A DNA stretch of 64,000 bases from Flammula alnicola (taxonomy: Eukaryota > Basidiomycota > Agaricomycetes > Agaricales > Strophariaceae), in NCBI GenBank assembly GCA_015499995.1, contig JADNRV010000028.1:62001-126000 (forward strand). Direction: 5' to 3'. The notes beneath the pieces are model-generated. The model saw only the letters and a program-made list of their open reading frames with translations. It ran no database searches and had not been told where the DNA came from. Shown here one piece after another: positions 46,885 through 58,412 of the stretch (position 1 is its first letter; the number at the start of each line of letters is the position of its first letter). Both the position numbers and the translations under genes were made by a program.

Positions 46885-49505
46885 ATGCCGTCTATGTTCA
46901 CCAATTCAAAGGAGCTTCACATCAATGGAGGCCAGTTCGTTGTCAGTAGCAACAAAGTAGAGGTGCACTCTCAAAACGGTATGTTCGCTTTGTGTTCAAA
47001 GATTGAAGGCTGATTTAACGTTTGGTGGAAGGCCTCGACCTTCTTCTGAAACGGAGCACTCTCGCCGCAAGGCTTGACTCAAAGGAACGCAATGATCCTG
47101 CTAGATGCCACCCAAATACACGCGCAGCCGTCATACGGGAGATCATGGACTGGATACGGAGTGAGGACCCATCGCCATCAATGATGTGGATGCGCGGTCC
47201 AGCAGGAGCAGGGAAGACCGCGCTTGCTCAATCAATCGGAGAACTGTGCCAGAAGGAGGAAGACCTGGCGGCGAGTTTCTTCTTCTCAAGGACCGCCGTG
47301 AGCTCGGACCAAAGCGATGGAGGAACCCTTATCCCTACGATTGCATATCAACTCGCGTTCTCCTATCCAGAGGCAAAAATTCTGATCAGGAGACGCATCG
47401 AGAAGGATCCCTCCGTCCTTGAACTTTCGAACAGGACCGTCATGGAGAAGCTGCTTATCGAACCCTTCAACTCCTGGCTCACCGTCATTTTGTGCTGGAT
47501 CACAGCGACTTTTCTCTTCAGATGGATGGGCTGGTTTCAGCCTCGTCTTATCGTCATCGATGGCCTCGACGAATGCCGTGGTGAAGAAACCCAATGCGAG
47601 CTTCTGAAGGTCATCGGCAGCACTATCCAGCTCCTTCCACGCCCCTTCCGCATTCTTATCACTAGCCGCCCTGAATCACATATCCAACGCACCTTCGGAC
47701 ACGAAGAAATATTTCGAACCATCAATTTAAAACAACTTGATTTAGGAGTTTTGAACGCCGAGCAGGATATTCGATTGTTTTTCTCCGACAAATTTGAAGA
47801 AATCAGGAAGAAACATCGTCTGGGACCTTACCTCCCTCTCACGTGGCCTCCCAAAGAAGCAGTTGAGCGGCTTGTACAGAAAGCATCAGGGCAATTCATA
47901 TATGCATCGACGGTCATGAAATATCTGGAATCTCCGAGGCATCAACCCACCAGTCGGCTGGATATAATCCTCGGCATTTCTCCCACACCTGACCAGGATA
48001 CGCCGTTCGCACAACTGGACGCCTTGTATACCTTTATTTTCTCGTCCGTCGACGATTTTCAGACCGTGAGGCGTATTTTCGGCGTTCTCATTGTACCAAG
48101 AGCTGAAGATGATGACTTGGGGGATTTCACGACTCCTGCGATGATCGAGAAGCTGTTATGCCTGAACCTTGGGCATGTTGAGCTTGTTTTAGACGAATTT
48201 TTATCCCTTGTCCACCTTGGCGCCCATGACGAACCCATCAAACTCCATCACGCCTCCGTGGCCGACTTTCTCCTGAACCGATCAAGATCGGGAGACTTCT
48301 ACATGGATTTGGGAGTGGTGCATGAAGATCTTGCAAGAGGATACATGCGATTAATTCGTGATGAAGAGTGTGAGTTGCACCTGAAGGGCTTACTTAAGTT
48401 GCATTCTCACTTGTTTCCTTTCCCGCTGTAGTGAATGGACGCATTCAACAGCCTCAGTCATATGTGTCGCCTTTTTCAACCATTGCAACAGGGCCCTTAT
48501 TACCGATAACCTGCGAAATGATTTGGAAAACTTCGGTTTTGTCCCTCTATACAAACGTCTTGATTTCGGGCCCTCTGGACTAGAACGGGTGAAGCGAGCC
48601 TGGCAGTCGCGGTTGCTGCAGATATTCTTCAGGCTACTACTGACAGAAGTGCGGAGATCTCAAACGTTTCCCATTTTGACTGATACTGATATACCTCCGC
48701 TTACGAAAAGGTCCCAAATGGAAAGCAGATATTTGATGCATGTGTCAAGACTTTGGACGACTATTATGCCGTGGAAGCTCCCGTAAAGGATTCCCTTGCA
48801 ATGCTACTTATGCAGCCATGGTTCAAGACATGCGTATGTTTTGTCATCATAATTCTCCTATGTGTATCCTGCATGGGGTAATAACGGGATCGAATATAGG
48901 CTTGCGAAAATCGTAACCCGGTCGTCGCCAACCACATATGTGACAACTCTGAACTAGCGGCAGCACAATATCGAGCCCTTTATTTGTCCATACTGAACCC
49001 GTCTACAGGCGATTCCTCCTTAAACCGTGCACTAACAATTACGGAGCATGCCGTGAATATCCTCATGCAATTTAATCTGAGGAGGAGATCGCTTGCTAGC
49101 ACAATGGAGCTGATCGATGGAGTATTTCTATCGCATCCGCAAAAACTGGCAAAAAACAATTTCACAGCGGCGCTTCTGAATTGTGGCGCAATAGCCATAT
49201 CTCATTCCGATTACTCAAGGTCGCTTGTTCAGACGCTTATTACCTATCGTGATCCAGAAAGCGAACTTGATATGATGGATTACCCTCTTCAATTTCTTAG
49301 GACAGAAGTCATCAAATACCTCCAAGTGAGTTACTTTCATCGATCAATTTTTCCTGAAAATTTTGGCTGATATGCTGGCAAGCGCGTTGAACCCGAAGTA
49401 GAAGCGTCCGATCTACTGAAATTAAAGAATAAATGGAAATACGAAAGCTCCGAGTCACGGTGGTACTATGCCGGTGTCGCAGTATCCCCCAACGCCTCGG
49501 GTTAA
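46885..49505 (+). CDS. NACHT-type STAND NTPase (fungal NLR-like)
   Basis: Exon 1 (46885-46978) and exon 2 (47032-48369) are firm; exon 3 begins near 48452 and the C-terminal exons extend to TAA at 49505. The N-terminus has the short motif FTNSKELHINGGQFVV seen before many Agaricomycete NACHT proteins. The NTPase has Walker A GPAGAGKT (residues 87-94), Walker B LIVIDGLDEC (204-213) and the sensor-like ILITSRPE. A 22-residue hydrophobic stretch (about 179-200) lies just before Walker B. Downstream text includes IKLHHASVADFLLNRSRSGD, typical of the family, and a helical C-terminal region without WD40, ankyrin or TPR repeats. Such STAND proteins are candidate heterokaryon-incompatibility or immune receptors. 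Exon joins between 48560 and 48720 are uncertain: frames change and may signal decay. Confidence 0.8.
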
Positions 49506-49719
49506 GATTGAATATTGAAGATACAATCCAGGTTTTTTTTTTGTTTCCTATGTGTAACTTCGTAATTCAAAATTCTTCACTTGTTTACCCGAGTCCACTG
49601 TTCTGACTAGAATGAAATTTTAAATTGGGTCCAGCTGAAAAGGACATCCAATTGCAAGATATGGTAACGAACATGAAACCTCTCTAGAACTCCTTGGAAA
49701 AGCCGGTTCGAATTGTCCT

Positions 49720-50102
49720 TCCTAGATGAAGTTGGGAAGGCAGACGACGCAGATGTGTTGGAGAGTTCGAACCAGGGTTGGTGGGACTTGACTCCGAGCT
49801 TGCAGCGTTGGACGGTTAATGTTGCGCCTCGCTCGAAGCGGTGTGGATCGTGAGTTTGGGAATATTATATCTGAGCATACCCGCCTCGTAGACGAGGACA
49901 GCGAAGATAACGACCACGCCGTAACTCCTCCCCATCCTGGACTATCAGGAAGGTATTTGATTTCAAGAATGCTGCGTGGTGCTTTCGTTATGCTCATTTT
50001 TCCTCACTGTCGTTTGAAGAAGAGTTGGTGGACTTGGATGCAGTCGATGATGATGATCCTGACAGTGACGTCGGATTAGACGCGACGACCCAGGATGCAC
50101 TC
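49720..50102 (+). pseudogene. Fragment of an acidic-tailed gene
   Basis: One frame reads DEVGKADDADVLESSNQGWW, DLTPSLQRWTV; another reads DREFGNIISEHTRLVDEDSE; and after a GTATTTG..TTGAAG intron-like gap, a third ends EELVDLDAVDDDDPDSDVGL, DATTQDALIG with a stop at about 50098. Each piece looks coding, but stops between them prevent one clean model. It may be the end of a transposase-like or other gene; the family is not recognised. Confidence 0.35.
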
Positions 50103-50429
50103 ATTGGATAAATCACTAATTATCTTTGAACTCAAACGTATATTTTTAAAAGCTATTTTATTCTCTTTAACACGGCTCGATACTTCATATTCTACCCAGT
50201 GGGGAAACGAAAGAAAATGGGACTCTACGGCGACAAGCTGATGCTTGTGTTTGCTATATTTGGTGGCAGTTGCTGTTACCCCGGTAACTGTTAATAACAG
50301 TTAAGTATTAACTATCGCAACAGTTACGTACCCGGCGCAACACTGGACTGGAGAAGAGGTGCACAAGTCATAAATTCGAGGACGCTTCGGAGAGCAGTCT
50401 GCTAGACGGGCGCTTAAGCTTTAAGGGTG

Positions 50430-50789
50430 TTCCTACCAGTTGTCGAAGGTGAAGTGACAGATGATGACGGTGCTCTACTCTATGTTGGGGTGAGCGTCTC
50501 GCATGAGCGATAGCCAATATTGGCTACGCAAAATCCTTTGGATCGTCCAGTCCCTCTCTACGTTAGTATTTTGGAAGCGCCTGTACGGCGATGATCCAGG
50601 GTTAATTCTACTAACTAACAGAAGAATACCCTCCAGAGAGCCTTTACACCACTCGAGTGGGCTGAGGATGTTCAAAGGGTTCTGGACATCGCCTCTGCCG
50701 CTCCTGCCTCTTTTTCCCGCTTGATCGACTGCTGTGAAAGATTATGTAGATGGCATCCCTGGCTGCGTGATAGTTTACGACATGCATGA
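50430..50789 (+). pseudogene. Fragment of an unknown multi-exon gene
   Basis: A short exon reading VFLPVVEGEVTDDDGALLYV near 50430-50490, then PILATQNPLDRPVPLY (about 50512-50559), an intron GTTAGT..CTAACTAACAG, and a last exon at 50622-50789 reading KNTLQRAFTPLEWAEDVQRV, LDIASAAPASFSRLIDCCER and LCRWHPWLRDSLRHA. The last two exons are phase-compatible with a good branch point; the first join is too short for a normal intron. No upstream start or domain is recognised, so it is probably a gene remnant. Confidence 0.4.
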
Positions 50790-51753
50790 TGCGGTGGCCG
50801 ATATTAATAGGCTAATAATACTAGTATGCCTTCGCGCTGGCAAACTAGAAAGCAAATCGCCGACACCTAGAAACGAGAGCCTGAGGCAAGTAATTGGCTG
50901 CATTTATAAGTTCAATAAAAAATAACGATTCAAAAGTAGCGTTCAACAGCGTTGCGTATTGCGATCAACAGACCATATAAAAATAGATCAATATGTAACT
51001 CGGATGCAAACTCCTTCACGGAGTCAAATCGCTATTTTGCTCTTACACTTCTACCACCATTTGGGCATTTTTTCTTGCTTCTTCGCAGTGGTCAACGTTA
51101 ACCTCTGGGACATGTTCAAGACTCATGGGATGTATAATGACTTGGCTTTGGGATTGTCCGCACACGAGAGGGAAAAAAGTCTCATTGCTGAGTTTGTTAC
51201 GAGTATTAACGGGGGAAAAGTGGACGAGTTTTAGGCCACTGAAAGATTGTGCCTTCCTTTCTTCTAGTCTTTCCATCAAGGAACATCCAGATGCGCGTTG
51301 CAGAGTGGCGCCACCTCGGAGGAGTGATGGGTGAGCAAATCGAAACTTGATTGGAAGCTATACATGCATACTGCTGTGAATATATGCATCCAAGCAGGAT
51401 CTATGGTTAAACCAGCGGGAGGAGATTTATGCATGTGGACCCATGGACCTCTATGGACGCATCTTCGAATCAACCAAGCGACAGCATGGGAACAGCGCCG
51501 GAGAGTAACCGCATAAGGGAGCTGGTTTGTTTTCAGGCACACGTCCGTGCACAGAGAAAATGGGGGCCTGTCGGTGGATCAAAAGTCGCCGTTTTTGTTC
51601 GCTCTCCCCAACACGAGGCAAAAGTCGTCACGATCATCGAGTTCAACACGAGGCGCGTCAGACGTCTGTCTGTAAACTTGCACATCTACACTCTGGCTAT
51701 CTAATCCTTTTCCTTTCTCTTCCCCCTCTTTTTCTCTCGGCTTGGGCGATAGC

Positions 51754-54700
51754 ATGCCTCCCCCTCCCCCAGGCTCCTCGTCGCAACAGTCACGAAGGAA
51801 CGCCAGCTCGACACCCTCGCCGACGGACAATAATGATAATCCCCCGTCTTCCTCACGTCTGTCCAAAGACTCCGAAGGTTATCCGTCTTGGCTTCCGCAA
51901 CGTCCTCCACCACCCCCACCAGCCTCAACCTTCCAGTCATCTATCCTGGGGGGTCTTCATGATTCGACGCCCAGTCCAGTCGAACCAACCCCTTTTGTAG
52001 GTGGTCGCAAGCCCACTCCGCGCTCAGTACGAATAGTTAGTTTGCAGGATTCTTTCGTCGGCGCTGTGGAGAAGGAGGCACGCTTTGCGCGCGAAGAGAT
52101 TGACCAGACTCAAGTAGGGGTACACGTACCTCCTAAAGTTTGGACGCGCTCCTCAGGCGTCCCACCGACGGCTTTCAACGCTTCAGCGCATGATGAGATT
52201 CTTCCTCTTCCACAACCACGGTTCAAGGCGAAAAACCTCCATTTGCAAATATTGGAGAATCCAAGCAAATGGATGAAGCTTTATTTCTACCTTTGGCCTC
52301 TGTTGGTCCTCTACCATATACCGCTGCAGACGTTCTTCGATTTCAACGCAGTGTTCGTCTTGCTCCAGTGAGTGCCTTTAAAAAATTTCCCCTCCCTTCT
52401 TCCCTGCATCAGAATGTTCTACTAAACAATTCACCCTGTCGCCACCAGAGTCGCCAAGTTTCCAAACCCACAAACTTCGGGCAAGAACTGGGCTTTGGGA
52501 GCCGCTGCGTACATCGCCTGCTGGCTTGCTTGGATATTCGTCGTCTGCCTTGTGTACGAGCTCATCTACTCGTCCTCAAGACGTTGGCGGCTGCGTACGT
52601 ATTTCCCGTTCTCGAATTGCGATAACGAAACCTAAACCTTCACTGCTACCCACGCAGGTCGGCCCCTGATGCTTCCTATATATCTTTCTTCTGCGGCCTT
52701 CAACTTCGCTGCTATGACCTCTTATACGAACTTCAGCTTCCTCCAACATCTCCGGTTTTCTGCATTCGTTTCTGATCATGCAAGTACGACCAGTCCGCAA
52801 TCGCCTTCGGACCCAGATTACGACATTGACGACGTTGATGGAGAGAGTCAGGGTTCCTGGAAGCAGGGCCTTGCCGAGACGTGTTTCTTTTATTCACAGA
52901 ATTTACCCACCGTCGCTCTTCTTTTGCCTCGCGCGGGGTTGAGCTTAGCACTGCTGTTTGCATTTTCGAGCGCAACGCCGACCCTTCCGTTCGTCAATTC
53001 CGGCAGTGTTTTCAGGAGAGACGCCACGTTTTTCAGGCAGGACGGAGCATTGACAGATTATACACGAGGAGTGCTGATCGCGAATGCGGCGTGGACAGGT
53101 TGGAGAATTATAATTCTCCTTGGTTCTTGGTAAGTCTATTCCAACGGAGTTCTCATTTGTACGTGTAATATGAAAGCCAACTAATCGCCCGCCGATATGC
53201 AGGCTTGGCCTTTGGATCTTCTCCAACCAACGCCTCGGCGGACTCTGCGGACCTCGGCATGCATGGGAAGAATCCGAGCAGGAAAAGACGCGCTCAATTT
53301 ACTCCGAAGCGGCGTCCGAGTACGGTGCATACCGAGGCAGTTTCTACCATACTGGCGAAGGCAACACGGAGTACGGCGGCGACGAGCTGCCATGGGAATG
53401 GCGCGAGGTTACCCGTGCACGCGTGCAAGATGCGTTCGAATTTTGCATGACCACGCAGAAGAGGAGGTCAGATAGCGCTGGCGGGCTGAGGTGGTCAACG
53501 GCTTCCGGCGTACCGGTTCCTGGGTATGGTTACGGCCTCAGAAGTCGTCGGTACAGGAACAGGCACAAACGGCGGCGGTCGGGGAAGGGCAAGGAGCCGT
53601 CGAATGAGAAGTCGGACGAACGCGTGGATGAGCCGTTCGAAGGACTGGAGAGGGTGCTTGCTGCTGCCGGCTTCCCAACCGCCGCCTCGCCCTCGCGAAG
53701 AGGTGTGCTCAGCGAAGACCTCTTTGCCGCTCCGGCGTCGTCTTCTGATGTGCCCGACCATCCAGCCATTGCACCGCTGCAGTACCAGCAAACACATCCG
53801 ACGGCATCGACGAGCATGTTCACGGGTCTCGAGGCGCCGAAGACGGCTAGACGTAACTCGAAGGACAAGGTCCCTGGATCCTCGACGGCCCCTGGAGCGC
53901 CTCTGATGAACTTGCCTTATCCGTTCTCGAGACCTGGGGCTGGCCACGTGTCGTCGAAGGACTCGGTTCCGTTCCCTGGCGGCTCTGGTAAAGAGAAAGC
54001 CAAGAGCAAGACGGGCGGAAGTAGCTCCAAGTCAGGATCATTGGCCTCCACGGGGTCGACAGAGAGCGGAAGTGGAAGTGGAAGTCCGGAGGAGGAAGAC
54101 GACGACGAAGAGGTCAATGATGAGGATGAAGAGGAAGAGGACGATGAGCCCGAAGAAGACGAGGATGTCATCGAAGACAGTGAAGAGCCTTCCCCTTCCT
54201 CGGGACGTGCGTCTGGGTCCATGTCCTCCCTCGGCCAACCCATCAATTCGCCTGCACGTTATCCTTTCGGCATGCGTCGCCCCGTAGGCGCAGGCCACGG
54301 GCGCAGCATGTCGGGTGTCTCCTCTGCCTTGTCCTCGGGCGCAGGAATGTCGGGCGGCTCGCATGCCCACAGCCAGAGCATGAGCTCATCGCATGGAACG
54401 AGAAGTGCCGCTGGGGTATCGGTTATCACGCACAGCACAGGCAATCGCGAATCGACGGACTCGGAATTCGGAGCTGAGGGCAGAAGTTTGAGCCAGGGCA
54501 GCAGTAGCGTTGTTCCTGTTGTCGCTGGTGCACTTCCTTTGCCTCCAAGACATCCACACCCGCAAGGACAAGGTCGCGGGCGCAGTGCCACTACGCCGTC
54601 GGATAACACGCTATCTGCTGCTGCTACTTTGTCGAGCCTGCGTACGCAGACGGCTCCAGTCGCTTTCCCTACCGTGCAAGAGAGAAGAAGGATCAATAGT

Positions 54701-56137
54701 GGAAGAGGCATTGTGGTCGATCCTGCTCTGTTGTATGGCGATAGCTTGGGCTCGGACATCGAGGGTCAACACGAGCTGCATGACGATGAACACGACAATG
54801 ACGACCACGAACTGGACGAAGAGGAGGAGGAGGAGGAACATGACCGTGTCGGTCTGCTCGGCGTGCCTTCCAGCCCGCGGACGTCGTTGCTTGGAGGCAG
54901 CCGCATCTCTCTCACCAACTCATCTTCCTCCGGACATGCGGCCGACGCTCGCTCTCGAACACACTCCGCATTCTCTTCTCGCTCGCGACACTCTTCAACC
55001 CGGGCGCGCTCGCGCTCTAGGACCCATTCCTCCCAATCGCTTTCTGTGCGCGATCGCGCGAACTCGCTGGGAGCATCGATGCGCTCGTTGGTACAGGGTG
55101 CCACTGCTTCTCTAACGCAACTTGATCTGGTTATGCGGGGTGCTACAGGTCCTGCCGCTGGACTCGGCGGACTTGGTATAGGTATGGGCAGCAGACCGCG
55201 AAGCCGCGTCAATTCTTCCATGGCAAGGCTGGAAGAGGATGTTGTGTACTCGCCATCGGCGACAGAGATGGGCGAGAGAGGGCGCGGCGTTAGCGGGTCG
55301 AGCAGTGGCAGTGGCAGCCACAGCGGAAATGGCGATGTAGTGATGAACCCTATCATTGGACGGGCGCGTCGAGAGGCGGAGGCGGAAGGGTATTCGTCCG
55401 GCGGCACACACTCGAGGAGTGGGAGTGAGAGTGTAAGCGCGGAGAATTACACATTCGGTCGGCCGTTGCTGTTTATGAGGCCGGCCCAAGAGCAGCAAGA
55501 GGACAGCAGGCTCGAGGAGGAGGACGAAGTTGTGCTTGTTGAGAGGACAAGCGGCTCTGCTGGAAGAGGCTCGCCTCAAGGTGGTTTGCCCGTGCCGATA
55601 GTCACCAGGACCACAGAACCAGAACCAGCTGGATCTGACCCACAATCTGGATCTGGATCTCTTGTTTCGAGTTCTTTCTATTCGCTCCAGCCTTCGGAAC
55701 ATACTGCCGGCCCATCTACGCCTGTACCTGTTCATGTTCATTCACAGGCAGACTTCGAACACTCACCTTCACCTCCTCACTCCACGGAACACTCGCCCGA
55801 ACGACAAGGCGTCGATATTCCTTGGAGCAATCAAGGACTTTTTGTGCCTCCTGGTCAACGGCGCGGTCTCTCTGCACATCAGCCCCACCAAGATGGAATG
55901 ACCACGAGTAGCGGCAGCCCGCCTGATATCAGCACTGCAGCGGGAAGCTTCGTGACCGCACCTGCCACGATTGAGGGCAATACGACTACAACCGAGAGTA
56001 GCGGCGGGCGAACGATAGCAGGCAGCTGGGAGACTTCCGCCCCGATTGTACGATCGCCTGGAATACGGTCCGGCGGGATGGTGGAAAGACCTGGAGACGA
56101 TATGGGTGCTGCTGGTGGTGCTTGGAGAGTTGTGTAA
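51754..56137 (+). CDS. Multi-pass membrane protein with giant disordered tail (1,388 aa)
   Basis: Four exons (51754-52367, 52449-52594, 52658-53129, 53203-56137) sum to 1,389 codons. The first ATG is at 51754. After a Pro/Ser-rich N-terminus of about 165 residues there are about five hydrophobic segments: LYFYLWPLLVLYHIPLQTFF, WALGAAAYIACWLAWIFVVC, LPIYLSSAAFNFAAMTSYTN, NLPTVALLLPRAGLSLALLF and GWRIIILLGSWLGLWIFS. Then comes a basic patch (RSRRYRNRHKRRRSGKGKEP) and roughly 850 residues of Ser/Gly/Glu/Asp/Arg-rich low complexity, including a 30-residue acidic run (EEEDDDEEVNDEDEEEEDDE) and RS-type stretches. I recognise no family. The tail could be cytoplasmic and phosphorylated. Confidence 0.8.
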
Positions 56138-57256
56138 TTCTACCCTCGCACAATGGTATCGCGGTGGTGGTGGGAGAAAGCAAGGCGCGCAGTCGCATCG
56201 CCCAGTTTCATTTCACCATTTCCTGTGGGATATCCACCTTTCAGCCCCTTTATCACCCTTGCCTGCTTCGATTCGCAACATTACTCCGATCAGTCTTCGT
56301 TCGCCTTATACGACAATTTCCGACGTATCTCCCAAACATAAACCACATTCGATTGATTCATTTGACCATCATCGGAATGCATCTAACCCACAATGCGCAC
56401 GACACTTGTCCTCTTTCGCGACAAACAAACACTGAACCATTCCGCCAATCTGATCAAGATGTCTTTAATGCTTACACTTCACCACGACTTATGTTCTTTT
56501 CATTCAACCATCCGACCCCCTAATGCTTGTTGTTCATGTACATAACCGACGTTTTTTTCATGTCTTCACGACTTTCCTGCACCTCGCCGCTTACGTCTTG
56601 TTTACCGCCGCTTTCTACCCTTCCTCTTGCATTCCTAACTCCCCATCATTCATCCTAAAACCTCTTGCGACACCTCTATCTTGGGCAACACGTTCAAAAA
56701 ATACCGCTATTCACATTTTCAGCCCTAATCCCTCTATTCCTACTTCCGTTACCTTATTTCTTGCTTATCCTTAGATACATCCAAAATTTCTTCACGCTAC
56801 ATCTCATTTCCTGTTCCATTCCACTCAGATCATTGTTTAACTATAATTACTATCTTATCCATCTATCCATGAGCCCTTTCATCTCTTCATTTCATTTATC
56901 ATTCTATAACCATCATTCCCCCTATCCCAGCACTTCCATCTCATTCTGTTCTCGCAATCAAATATCAAACAGTAGTACGCACTGGAATTTTGAAACATCG
57001 TTTAGTATAATTCACTATATCTACTTACACTCTGGCCGCTTCTTTCTTGGTTATTATTTATGTACTTGTTCAGTACATAGTTAGGTACATTGTTAGTTAT
57101 TCATTTCAACGACGTTAACGTTCATGCCTTCCTTCTGCTAGGATGTGACACGATTACCCGCAAGCGGTCCCAGTACGAAAAAGCTGGGCCGGGTTCGACA
57201 TACTGTACATGATATTTATACATAAGCAATCAATTTGGGTTCTTCTGAAACGGTAA
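56138..57256. other. Convergent 3' region, pyrimidine-rich
   Basis: 1.1 kb between the large membrane protein (+) and the OBAP gene (-). Strongly C/T-rich on the + strand to about 57080, which creates long spurious frames. No gene supported. Confidence 0.5.
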
Positions 57257-58183
57257 TCAATTGGTGGCGGCGGCGACATGTACTTGTTCCTTGGGGACCG
57301 CTTTCTCCGCTGTCCAGTGGTCCGCGTCTGTCGTTTATGTATGTCAAGTAAGCAACTCGAACGTTCAATGAATGTTACCTCGACTCACCGGGATGAATCT
57401 TAGGACTCTTAATTTTTTCTCTGACCTCCGTCTTCCTCTTATAGTCCGAGCCAAGTTTTTTGTCTCTCTCGGCAACCTTCTCCCAGAGCCCAGGAGTGAC
57501 ATCTGATTCCGTTACGGATGTCATGAGCTTAGGAGCGCCCAATGGCAACTTGTCTCCGCGGTCAACCTGCCACATATGATATGTCTTTCCATAGACCTGG
57601 ACGAGGTCCTCCATTTCTTTGTTTTCTGCGACCTCCCACACTGTTTCGGGGACGAGGTGGGGCTTGGGCATGATCAGCATACCGGATTTTACTTCGAAGA
57701 CGTGCGAGTGCCAGAGGAGGCGTTCTTCGGGCTCGAGCGTCTCGTAGACTTTTGGGGAGATCATGTATTCGACTGTCGATTTTGTTAGAGTAATATCTAA
57801 AATGTGTTTCAAAAGGCCGGATACGTACCTCCGATGAGGCGCGCATTTTTGGCGTTAGAGTCGTAAATCAAGCACTGCCTGAAGTCTATAAATTGGAGGC
57901 TAAAGTTAGCGCGCGTGCGCGACGGGCGTCAATCGCTCGGCTGTTGATGCTCACCCTCATTCAAGTGGCTGCAGTAATGAGACGCTTCGACAACCTTGGA
58001 TCTGTCGTCTGCGTAGACGTGGAACGCATTCAAAACTGCACAGACATTCTTAATGGGGCTGAAGTCTTGCGTCATGCTCGCGCTGGTGTCGAGGAGTTGT
58101 GATTCGGTGGTCAGAGGCTCTCCTGGAACGGCGTTCGTGACTTCCTGGGCATGCTGAGTTTCCTTTTTCTGAGTCGGGTCCAT
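57257..58183 (-). CDS. DUF1264 / oil-body-associated-like protein
   Basis: Four exons (57955-58183, 57829-57885, 57389-57772, 57257-57327) sum to 247 codons, giving 246 residues. Family wording is clear: [75 protein letters not shown] and [20 protein letters not shown]. This is DUF1264, the domain of plant oil-body-associated proteins (OBAP), widespread in fungi and bacteria. Plant OBAP1 helps oil-body stability; the fungal role is unknown. No membrane helix or signal peptide is seen. It lies 229 nt downstream of the AlkB-like gene on the same strand, each with its own start. Confidence 0.9.
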
Positions 58184-58412
58184 GTTGATAGCAGATAGGA
58201 AGGTGTTTGGGCAATGCAAGACGAGTGGGGGCTTTTGAGACGAGCGTTTATATCAAAAAGCATAGACATTTGACGTCATGAGCAGCATTGCAATGGACTT
58301 GGCGTGCTTTCCTTTTATACAGGTTCCAGACAACTGCGGAACACACAGGACATTCAAAATTCAACTGTTAGTTGAGGTCCGTCCGAGGAAAATATTAGGA
58401 CTCTTTTTTTCC

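Larger units (their letters stand above)
49506..51753. other. Gene debris region
   Basis: 2.2 kb without a confident gene. It contains the relics at 49720-50102 and 50430-50789 listed separately, and a perfect hairpin AACTGTTA-A-TAACAGTT at about 50286-50302. Frames at 51331-51700 are not supported. Confidence 0.45.

Noticed and set aside
53495..55741. Minus-strand frames opposite the large membrane protein
   Set aside because: Shadows of the low-complexity Ser/Glu-rich tail on the other strand.
56523..57084. Several overlapping + strand frames rich in Leu/Ser/Phe
   Set aside because: The region is pyrimidine-rich 3' sequence, which lacks purine-starting stop codons; the frames are low-complexity and contain no domain.
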